From positions 1 through 8,785 of the forward strand of contig JAIVHQ010000239.1 of assembly GCA_020200995.1 (NCBI GenBank): a stretch of DNA of 8,785 bases, given 5' to 3'. The notes under the pieces were generated by a model. That model had not been told where the DNA came from. It saw nothing but the letters and a program-made list of their open reading frames with translations, and ran no database searches. Origin of the DNA: Flavobacteriales bacterium (GTDB lineage Bacteria; Bacteroidota; Bacteroidia; Flavobacteriales_D; Cryomorphaceae). Made by a program: the position numbers and the translations under genes. Every line of letters begins with the position of its first letter. The stretch's first letter is position 1. Below, in pieces: positions 1 through 5,634 of this stretch.

Positions 1-135
1 AGCCCCGAGGATGATCTTCGATGGGAGCCTCTTTCATTCGAAATTATTCCCTTCGACCAGTGGTTTAACAGCAAGGTGAAGAAAAGAAAACTTAAAGTGA
101 AAGTACCCGCCTTGCAAAAAACTACAAATCAGTAA
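1..135 (+). CDS. C-terminal end of an unrecognised protein (5' partial)
   Basis: Frame 1 is open from the first base to a TAA at 133-135 and gives the last 44 residues of a protein. The fragment has an acidic and aromatic first half (SPEDDLRWEP, then FEIIPFDQWF) and a strongly basic tail (KVKKRKLKVKV). The second half has many lysines and there is no membrane segment, which fits a soluble protein end. The fragment is too short for me to assign a family. The transporter gene starts 52 bases downstream on the same strand, so the two could share a transcript, although a weak promoter-like motif overlaps this stop codon. I infer that it is a real gene because the frame is open to the edge, the composition is protein-like, and it ends just ahead of a real gene. 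Confidence 0.6.
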   Translation, partial: SPEDDLRWEPLSFEIIPFDQWFNSKVKKRKLKVKVPALQKTTNQ

Positions 136-140
136 TTTTA
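112..140 (+). promoter_or_regulatory. Weak candidate promoter for the DASS transporter
   Basis: A TTG at 112-114 is followed after 18 bases by TAATTTTA at 133-140, one base off the Bacteroidota -7 element TAnnTTTG. Spacing fits the TTG-N17-23-TAnnTTTG pattern. It overlaps the end of the upstream gene and would give a leader of about 40 bases before the ATG at 188. The match is imperfect and such AT-rich motifs arise by chance, so this is only a candidate. Confidence 0.2.
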
Positions 141-187
141 CGGGGAAAGTAATTTAGTATCGATCGCTCCTGAAGATTTAGTGACCC

Positions 188-1606
188 ATGGCAGATTCGA
201 GGCGGTATGCGCAGTTTCTTCTCGGAAAAGTTTTCCAACCCTTTCTTGCACGCCTGAGTTCATTCACGGGAGTGCTTGGGTTGTGCCTCCTAATCACTTG
301 GCTATTTGCTCCTGACGACCTGACTCAAAATCAGGTCTACGTTTTCTTTCTCCTGTTTTTCGCCATCGGACTGTGGTTCACGGAAGCCATCCCCCCTTTC
401 GCAGTCGGGATCCTGATTTTGGTTTACCTGGTCTACTTCCTCGGCAGCCCCGTTATGGATTCGGAGCCCATGGACGTGAGCAAGTACGTCAATACGTGGT
501 CGAGCCCGGTGATATGGCTACTTCTGGGAGGCTTCTTTTTGGCCGAAAGCCTCAAGAAGTCCAGGCTCGACACGGCCATTTTGCGCCGCGTGCTTTCCAC
601 CATCAGCGCAAGGCCGCCCATGGTGCTTCTGGGCCTCATGACGCTCAGCCTCATTGGTTCGATGATCATGAGCAACACCGCCACTACGGCTATGATTCTC
701 GCCACGGTGGTACCCCTCTGTCGCAACCTCGGTAAGGAAGAGCCCTTTTCAAAAGCCATACTCCTCGGCGTGCCCACAGCCGCAGCTGTAGGCGGCATGG
801 GCACCATCATCGGTACCCCGTCGAATGCCATAGCCGTGGGCGCACTCAACACCACCGGCGGCGATGTGAGCTTCGGTATGTGGATGATTTACGGAATCGT
901 TCCTGCAGTTCTTTTAACCTTTCTCACCTGGCGCTTCCTGCTATTTGCCTTCAAAACAGACCGCAAAAAAATAGAACTCTCACCTTCCGTTAAGGAAGAG
1001 ACCGAGGATGCCGGCACGGGAAAAGCGGCCAGGAGAATTTCAGTGGTCACCCTCCTTCTCACGGTCGGCTTGTGGATCACCACGCCCCTGCACGGTTTTC
1101 CCGTTTCAGCCATTGCCGCCATCCCTTTGGTTTCGCTCACGGTTTCGGGAGTCATCAATGCGCAGGATTTGCAGCGCATGCCCTGGGACACCCTCATGCT
1201 GGTATCGGGAGGTTTGGCCCTAGGGCTGTCGCTTCAGGAGACGGGGCTTGCCGAAAGATTTGTGTCGACCATCGAGGGGGTCGACCTGCCGCTCATACCC
1301 ATGATCGCCATCTTGTGCTTCGTCACCATGGTGCTCAGCAATGTGATGAGCAATACCGCTGCGAGTACCATCATCGTCCCCCTGGCCATTCTCCTCCTTC
1401 CGGAAAACGCCGAGTTCGCAGCCGTCGCTATCGCTCTCTCAGCGAGTACCGCGCTTTTTCTGCCTGTGAGCACGCCGCCCAATGCCCTGGCTTACGCTAC
1501 GGGAATGCTCGAGCAGTCGGATTTTCGAAATACCGGTATCATTATCGGGATTTCGGGGCCCGCCGTCGTGATTGCGTGGGTATACCTCGTACAATACCTG
1601 CTGTGA
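188..1606 (+). CDS. SLC13/DASS-family sodium-coupled anion symporter
   Basis: This is a 472-residue, very hydrophobic inner-membrane protein of the divalent anion:Na+ symporter family (SLC13/DASS), which imports dicarboxylates, citrate, sulfate or phosphate with sodium. Both hallmark SNT motifs of the inverted-repeat fold are present: S162-N163-T164 (in MSNTATTAMI) and S388-N389-T390 (in MSNTAASTII). Each is followed by its partner loop: GTPSNA at about 209-214, and STPPNALAYATG at about 428-439. These four elements form the substrate and sodium sites in family structures. A charged cytoplasmic loop at about 256-283 separates the two halves. The length is typical of bacterial members. ATG 188 is the start that precedes the first membrane segment (about 28-41), and no Shine-Dalgarno sequence is present, as usual in Bacteroidota. 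The gene converges on the ABC operon with only 29 bases between stops, and I see no clear terminator there. The substrate cannot be told from the sequence. Confidence 0.93.
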   Translation: MADSRRYAQFLLGKVFQPFLARLSSFTGVLGLCLLITWLFAPDDLTQNQVYVFFLLFFAIGLWFTEAIPPFAVGILILVYLVYFLGSPVMDSEPMDVSKYVNTWSSPVIWLLLGGFFLAESLKKSRLDTAILRRVLSTISARPPMVLLGLMTLSLIGSMIMSNTATTAMILATVVPLCRNLGKEEPFSKAILLGVPTAAAVGGMGTIIGTPSNAIAVGALNTTGGDVSFGMWMIYGIVPAVLLTFLTWRFLLFAFKTDRKKIELSPSVKEETEDAGTGKAARRISVVTLLLTVGLWITTPLHGFPVSAIAAIPLVSLTVSGVINAQDLQRMPWDTLMLVSGGLALGLSLQETGLAERFVSTIEGVDLPLIPMIAILCFVTMVLSNVMSNTAASTIIVPLAILLLPENAEFAAVAIALSASTALFLPVSTPPNALAYATGMLEQSDFRNTGIIIGISGPAVVIAWVYLVQYLL

Positions 1607-1635
1607 TTGGGAAGGGTCGCCTTTCGGCAAAAAAG

Positions 1636-2067
1636 TTACTCCCGGGCGTCGTCGAGAATGTAAACGAGTTCGTCCACATCCGTTTCGTTGAGCCTAAGGG
1701 TTCCCGTGAGAGTGACCCTTTGATCGGTTTTATAAGTCTTTCCGCCCGATTGAAAATAGATCGCCATCACTGACTCGGGGCCTGCAGCGCCACAGAAGAA
1801 ACACGCGCTAAAAGGAAAAGCCGACAGCACGTATTGGTTCAGTTCCACATCTATCGGAATGATGTATCCCGAAACTTTCACTGTATTTCCGTCGAGCTCC
1901 CGCTGCTTTTGCCCGAAAACGGGAAAATAAACATACATGTCTTCCCCTTCGAGGTAAATGTCCTTGAAGGAGATGTCCATCAGGTTGGTCCAGCTCACTT
2001 CTTTTTGAGCGTGGGCACCAAAAGCCAAAAACATGGCTACAACAATGAAAAGCAGTTTACTGCGCAT
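1636..2067 (-). CDS. Exported DUF3299-like protein with CxxC motif
   Basis: The most likely start is the ATG at 2067-2065, giving 143 residues with a clean signal peptide (MRSKLLFIVV, hydrophobic to about residue 17, ending AHA before Q21). An in-frame ATG at 2130 would add 21 residues inside the permease gene and put charge ahead of the signal, so I reject it. The mature part is small and mostly beta in character: a VKVSGYIIPID strand-turn block (63-73), then FPFSACFFCGAAGPESV (84-100) with C89 and C92, then a VTLTGTLRLN block (118-127). This layout resembles DUF3299 proteins, predicted OB-fold-like periplasmic proteins of unknown function. The start overlaps the permease stop by 11 bases, so it is probably coupled to the transporter. 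A periplasmic accessory role that binds metal or substrate through the CxxC is my inference. Family assignment is from memory of the motif pattern. Confidence 0.82.
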   Translation of the reverse strand: MRSKLLFIVVAMFLAFGAHAQKEVSWTNLMDISFKDIYLEGEDMYVYFPVFGQKQRELDGNTVKVSGYIIPIDVELNQYVLSAFPFSACFFCGAAGPESVMAIYFQSGGKTYKTDQRVTLTGTLRLNETDVDELVYILDDARE

Positions 2068-3250
2068 AAGATGATAATACTTTAGAAACATCCATTCGAA
2101 CCGTTTTGACCGCAGGTACGATGGCGGCAATGATACAAAGTAATACGATACCCCCCGACAGCCAAAGCTCCTCAGTCATGATGTGCCAAGGGTCAATTGC
2201 TATGCCAAACTCGTCGCCCGCTGTCTGCGAGAGGGTGTACAGCCCTGCGTGGGCGAGCAGCATTCCAAAAATATAACCGATGATACCGAGAATCACCGCT
2301 TCGGTAATGATCATCCCGAACACCTGCCTGCGCATCGCTCCCATCGACCGAATGATCGCCATTTCGTAAGCGCGCTCCTTGAGGGCATTGAGCATAGAAA
2401 CGAAAATACTAATGCCGCCCAGCACCATAATCACTATGGCCACCACACGGAGGGCTGCGATTCCCAAACCGAAAAGCTCGAAAAGGCGGTTGATTTCAAT
2501 GGCAGGCAGGGCTGCTTGCATTGAGGTTTCTTTATTGACATAGCGCGGCAGGGTCAGGATTCCCATTTTGTTCTTGAACATCACAAGCATCGCAGTTATT
2601 TCGCGGTTATGCTCAACGAGGGTGTCGCCCGGGGCGGGTGGGTGGAGCTCCCACACGCTTCGCTGGTCGGTGAGCAAAAGCCTGTCGATGACAGTTCCCG
2701 ATGGCTCGAAAATACCCGTTACGGTAAAAGGATGGTCATCGTGAAGCTCGGCCTCCACATCGGAGCCGTGGGCGCTGAAGAAAGTATCACCGACTTTCAA
2801 ACCGAATTCATTGGCTACCTGCGCCCCTAACGTGGCTTCGAAAGTCTCCTCCCAGAGCCGTCCTTCGCTGAGTTCCATTTCATACAGGGCGGGATAGTCG
2901 TGAGAGGTTCCTACAATGCGGCGGCCCTTGTAGCTGTCGCCGAAGGATAGTTCAATGGTGTTTTCTATGAGGCGATGGCGCGACAGCTCCTGCGCTTCGC
3001 GGCGGCTGATATTGCCCGTGGGGTTGTCGATCTGATACACTGCGGAGAGGATCAACCCCAGCGGGCTGCCCTTGGCGCCCACCACCATGTCGATGCCTTT
3101 GATGTTTTTCCGAAAGCCCTCGTCGAGCGAGGTTCCCACCTGAAGCAGCACCGAAACGAGGGCCGTGCCGAGTACGAGCATCACAATGGTGAGCAAAGCA
3201 CTCAGTGGCTTTCTCAAAACGTTGTAAAAACTAATTTTCAACGTGTTCAT
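2057..3250 (-). CDS. FtsX/MacB-type ABC transporter permease
   Basis: This 397-residue inner-membrane protein has the standard FtsX/MacB layout. One membrane segment lies at about 15-37. It is followed by a large periplasmic domain (about 40-255), then three membrane segments at about 262-288, 310-338 and 361-383. The stretch after the second segment (NALKERAYEMAIIRSMGAMRRQVF, about 288-311, residues ERAYEMAIIRSMGA) is the conserved cytoplasmic coupling helix that contacts the ATPase in type VII ABC systems. Such systems do not move substrates through the membrane. They use ATP to drive movements in the periplasm (LolCDE, MacB, FtsEX). The start ATG at 3250-3248 overlaps the ATPase stop as ATGA, and its own end overlaps the DUF3299-like gene. 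It is therefore the middle gene of a coupled operon. The length and the single FtsX unit fit a homodimeric permease. The substrate is not evident. Confidence 0.93.
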   Translation of the reverse strand: MNTLKISFYNVLRKPLSALLTIVMLVLGTALVSVLLQVGTSLDEGFRKNIKGIDMVVGAKGSPLGLILSAVYQIDNPTGNISRREAQELSRHRLIENTIELSFGDSYKGRRIVGTSHDYPALYEMELSEGRLWEETFEATLGAQVANEFGLKVGDTFFSAHGSDVEAELHDDHPFTVTGIFEPSGTVIDRLLLTDQRSVWELHPPAPGDTLVEHNREITAMLVMFKNKMGILTLPRYVNKETSMQAALPAIEINRLFELFGLGIAALRVVAIVIMVLGGISIFVSMLNALKERAYEMAIIRSMGAMRRQVFGMIITEAVILGIIGYIFGMLLAHAGLYTLSQTAGDEFGIAIDPWHIMTEELWLSGGIVLLCIIAAIVPAVKTVRMDVSKVLSSYAQ

Positions 3251-3975
3251 AGCTCTACCCTGTTTTGAAATTTCTCTTTCAATCGACCGTCGTGGCTCAC
3301 CACCACGAGAGCTGCATTGTAATCGGAACTCTCCCTGGCCAGCAGGTTGTACACGAGTTCGGCATTTTCATCGTCCAGGCTCGAGGTCGGCTCATCGGCC
3401 ATTACCACTGCGGGCTTTGCGGCCAGAGCGCGTGCAATGGCCAGCCGCTGACGCTCACCACCGCTGAGCTCACCCGTTGGCTTACTTGCCTTATCGGCAA
3501 TTCCCAGCGACTCGAGGAGCCCGAGTGCAGCACTGCGGTCGCTCTTGCCGGCCCCGAAATACTGCGCTGCGCCAATATTGTCGATCACCGAAAGAGAAGA
3601 AATAAAACGCGGCTGTTGGAATACCAGCCCCACGTGTCGGCCGCGAAACCTGTCCAGTTCGGCCTGAGAAAAATCCTTGAGGTTTTTGCCGGCAATTTCC
3701 ACGTCGCCTTTCTGCACCCTGAGCAATCCACTGAGTAAATGAAGGAGTGTGGTCTTACCCGTTCCCGAATTTCCTGTAATCAATAAATGCCCGCCCCGGT
3801 CACAAACGAAATCGGGAAAGCTGATTTCGGGCTGTCCGGGATAAGAATATTTTAATTGGGAAGACTTTAAAATCGGCTGATTTTCCACGTCGAAAGGTAA
3901 AATTTCAGGATGTGCGGTCAAAGGTAGTCCATTGGCTGCTTTTTCGGACCCGCCGTCCGTTAACTTTTGTAACAT
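3247..3975 (-). CDS. MacB/LolD-type ABC transporter ATP-binding protein
   Basis: This is a 242-residue cytoplasmic ATPase that powers the FtsX-type permease encoded next to it. All key motifs are intact: Walker A GNSGTGKTT (68-76), Q-loop VFQQPRF (118-124), ABC signature LSGGERQ (170-176), Walker B VVMADEPTSSLD (190-201) and H-loop histidine H228 (SHD). The sequence style (DRFRGRHVGLVFQ, followed by an LSVIDNI block) is that of the LolD/MacB/FtsE subfamily. The ABC fold starts at about residue 36, so the ATG at 3975 gives an unusual N-terminal extension of some 35 residues with no later ATG before the fold. A GTG at residue 30 is an alternative start. The gene ends in an ATGA overlap with the permease. 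It is the first gene of the minus-strand operon, whose probable promoter is at 4043-4074. Confidence 0.93.
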   Translation of the reverse strand: MLQKLTDGGSEKAANGLPLTAHPEILPFDVENQPILKSSQLKYSYPGQPEISFPDFVCDRGGHLLITGNSGTGKTTLLHLLSGLLRVQKGDVEIAGKNLKDFSQAELDRFRGRHVGLVFQQPRFISSLSVIDNIGAAQYFGAGKSDRSAALGLLESLGIADKASKPTGELSGGERQRLAIARALAAKPAVVMADEPTSSLDDENAELVYNLLARESSDYNAALVVVSHDGRLKEKFQNRVEL

Positions 3976-4042
3976 TCCTGACTGCTAAGGCGTCCCACTA
4001 ACAAAGAACGAGCAAAACAAGCTCCAACCGACGTCGAAAACT

Positions 4043-4074
4043 CAAATCTATAAACCCAACCTTAAAACAACAAA
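4043..4074 (-). promoter_or_regulatory. Probable Bacteroidota-type promoter of the ABC operon
   Basis: Read on the minus strand, TTTG (4074-4071) is followed after 20 bases by TAGATTTG (4050-4043), an exact match to the -7 element TAnnTTTG. Spacing lies within the known TTG-N17-23-TAnnTTTG range for the Bacteroidota housekeeping sigma factor. Transcription would begin near 4036-4038, giving a leader of about 60 bases before the ATPase start at 3975. The motif lies in the 102-base divergent gap, just ahead of the plus-strand gene at 4078. I could not find an equally good plus-strand promoter in that gap. Confidence 0.6.
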
Positions 4075-4077
4075 GAC

Positions 4078-4410
4078 ATGAAAACCCTGAAAGCAATCCT
4101 GATTTTGGCAGCAGTCATTTCCACCACTTTTGCCACTGCATCAATGGCTCCTAAAACCTATCACGCACCTGAGGAAATCAAGAAGAGCATGCCCTACCCC
4201 GATTTCGGAAAGAAGACCCACCTCGAGGGATTCGTGGTAGTAGAATACAGCATTTCAAGTGATGGCAAAATCACCGTCCTCGAGATGAATTCCTCCGACG
4301 AAAAACTCGGGGAGTATGTTCGCATCAAGCTCGAAAGCACAGTGATCAACAACTGTGAGCACGAAGGCATCTACCATTCAAAGTTTAAGTTCAGGTACAT
4401 CGGCCGCTGA
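4078..4410 (+). CDS. Small exported TonB-C-like domain protein
   Basis: This encodes 110 residues with an N-terminal signal peptide: K2 and K5, then a hydrophobic run to about 19, with a likely cut near A21-A24. The mature part is essentially one alpha/beta domain. It resembles the C-terminal domain of TonB energy transducers, with the pattern EGFVVVEYSISSDGKITVLE (50-69), a helix-like stretch EYVRIKLEST (79-88) and a last strand FKFRY (103-107). Full TonB proteins have an N-terminal membrane anchor and a proline-rich spacer, and both are missing here. It is therefore not a working TonB. In Bacteroidota, stand-alone domains of this sort are common small periplasmic proteins of unknown role. 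It has a single cysteine (C93). The ATG at 4078 is preceded by an A-rich stretch rather than a Shine-Dalgarno sequence. The stop is followed 31 bases later by the hairpin at 4442-4476. Confidence 0.8.
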   Translation: MKTLKAILILAAVISTTFATASMAPKTYHAPEEIKKSMPYPDFGKKTHLEGFVVVEYSISSDGKITVLEMNSSDEKLGEYVRIKLESTVINNCEHEGIYHSKFKFRYIGR

Positions 4411-4441
4411 ACCTCGTCACGCAAGTTCTTCTGAAAAATCC

Positions 4442-4480
4442 GATATTTCCGCCGTGAAACTCACGACGGAAATATCTTTT
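4442..4480 (+). promoter_or_regulatory. Long hairpin over the GSCFA start codon, with a short T-run
   Basis: The arms 4442-4457 and 4461-4476 pair over 16 positions with a single mismatch (C4452 against A4466) and a three-base loop AAC (4458-4460). CTTTT follows at 4476-4480. The stem holds the most likely start codon of the GSCFA gene, GTG 4454-4456, three base pairs from the loop. Two readings are possible. It may be an intrinsic terminator for the small exported gene that ends at 4410, although the T-run is short. Or it may be an mRNA structure that hides the GSCFA start and limits its translation. The pairing is seen directly; the role is inference. Confidence 0.6.
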
Positions 4481-5413
4481 CCCGACTTCCACCCGATGCT
4501 GAATTTCAGCGGGCATTATGACCTGGCGGGCAGCTGTTTTTCTGAAAACATCGGGCGCTGGCTTCGCGGGCTTCAATTTAAAGCCGAAGTCAATACCACG
4601 GGCATCGCTTATAATCCCCAGTCCATTGCATCTCACATTTTGGGTGCCCTTTCGGGGAAAACCGTGGCTCCTGAAGAAACGGAGATTTCGCAAGGCCGCT
4701 ATGTGCACAGTGATTACCACAGCCGATTTTCAGGCACTACAGCTGAGAAAACAGCTGAAATGTTAAACGCAGCCCTCATCAGCCGCAATAAATCTCTGAG
4801 GGCAGCCGATGTGGTATTCATCACTTTCGGAACGGCCGTGGTTTTCAAGCGAAAAAAAGACGGAGCTGTGGTCAACAATTGCCACAAACTGCCGGCCGAT
4901 CTTTTCGAGCAGGACATGCCTGACGAAGCCTTTTTCTTCGATGCGATGAATGCTGCCCTCACCGAACTCAGGGCCGTAAATCCGGGGGTGAAAATTTGCT
5001 TCACCGTATCACCCGTCAGGCACCTTCGCCACGGCGCCGTGACCAATGCCCGTTCCAAAGCCAGGTTGATTCGGCTCTGCGAAATGCTCTGCGGTGCTTT
5101 CGACAATGCGGTATACCTGCCCGTTTACGAATATGTGATCGATGAACTTCGCGATTACAGGTTCTACCGCCACGACGATATGATTCACCTCAATGAGGCC
5201 GGCATGGAAATGCTGCGCGAGCGACTTCTCGAAACCCTTATTGATCCTTCCTGCAAATCCCTTTTGCAAAAAATTACAAAGCTGCGTCGGATGAACGACC
5301 ATCACTTGTTTTATCCCGACTCTCAGGAGTCCCGTGATTTCATCCAACAACGCAACAATCTCACCCTGGAAATTGAAACAGATTTAGGTCGTAAAATTGT
5401 CAACGAGAGTTAA
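4454..5413 (+). CDS. GSCFA-family protein (SGNH-hydrolase-like)
   Basis: From GTG 4454 this encodes 319 residues of the GSCFA family, widespread in Bacteroidota and related in fold to SGNH esterases, with no settled function. The name-giving motif appears as GSCFS (26-30), holding the candidate nucleophile serine. Later blocks match the SGNH pattern: ITFGTAVVF (about 123-131), FTVSPVRHLRHG (about 183-194), and DDMIHLNEAG (241-250) with the Asp-x-x-His pair. No signal peptide or membrane segment is seen, so it is likely cytoplasmic. The start choice matters. An ATG at 4355 would overlap the upstream gene by 56 bases and add 33 low-complexity residues. GTG 4454 gives V(M)KLTTEISFPDF, the usual family N-terminus. 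ATG 4496 would begin just 12 residues before the motif block. The GTG lies in a strong hairpin (4442-4476). An esterase acting on a cell-surface glycan is a guess only. Confidence 0.88.
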   Translation: MKLTTEISFPDFHPMLNFSGHYDLAGSCFSENIGRWLRGLQFKAEVNTTGIAYNPQSIASHILGALSGKTVAPEETEISQGRYVHSDYHSRFSGTTAEKTAEMLNAALISRNKSLRAADVVFITFGTAVVFKRKKDGAVVNNCHKLPADLFEQDMPDEAFFFDAMNAALTELRAVNPGVKICFTVSPVRHLRHGAVTNARSKARLIRLCEMLCGAFDNAVYLPVYEYVIDELRDYRFYRHDDMIHLNEAGMEMLRERLLETLIDPSCKSLLQKITKLRRMNDHHLFYPDSQESRDFIQQRNNLTLEIETDLGRKIVNES

Positions 5414-5604
5414 CAAAGGGACTCTGTATTATCCCAAGACTATCGAAACATAAATATTTTGATCAATATCGTTAACTTTAACAATCCAAGAGTGGGCAGG
5501 ACTGAGCTCCATAAATGTGCTGAAAAAGCCTTTTCTTGCACTTTCTTCCTGTCGAACCTGCAGTCGGCACAATGAACCGAATAGACAGGAGTCTGTTAAA
5601 CAAT

Positions 5605-5634
5605 ATGTATCCCAACTTAAAACAGAAGATTTGA
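5605..5634 (+). other. Nine-codon ORF abutting the protease start (leader or frameshifted true start)
   Basis: ATG 5605 opens a nine-codon reading frame (MYPNLKQKI) whose TGA (5632-5634) overlaps the TTG at 5631 as TTGA. If the AAAA run at 5619-5622 had one more A, this ATG would read straight into the protease signal peptide as MYPNLKTEDLKKIDLL. It may thus be the real N-terminus split by an indel, or a tiny upstream ORF coupled to the protease. The sequence alone cannot decide. Confidence 0.35.

Noticed and set aside
1607..1635. Possible shared terminator in the 29-base convergent gap (short GCC/GGC pairing near an A-run).
   Set aside because: The stem is only three base pairs and the A-run is not in the right place for a T-tract on either useful side.
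1072..1773. A 233-codon plus-strand open frame inside and past the transporter gene.
   Set aside because: It lies in another frame of the clear DASS transporter and runs into the opposite-strand DUF3299-like gene. Its product is rich in His, Arg and Cys with no recognisable domain, typical of a shadow frame.
2067..2130. Upstream ATG (2130) as start of the DUF3299-like protein.
   Set aside because: It would lie within the permease gene and put a charged, aromatic 21-residue stretch before a normal signal peptide. ATG 2067 fits better.
3961..3969. TAACTTTTG as a plus-strand -7 element for the gene at 4078.
   Set aside because: It has three bases rather than two between TA and TTTG, and the nearest TTG upstream is 26 bases away, outside the usual range.
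4355..4453. ATG 4355 as start of the GSCFA protein.
   Set aside because: It overlaps the upstream gene by 56 bases and adds a Ser/Thr/Ala-rich stretch unlike the family. The conserved N-terminus begins at GTG 4454.
5405..5470. AGAGT/ACTCT repeat around the GSCFA stop and the TTGATCAA palindrome at 5459-5466.
   Set aside because: The first stem is five base pairs with a ten-base loop and no T-run; the second is only eight bases and AT-rich. Neither is strong enough to call.
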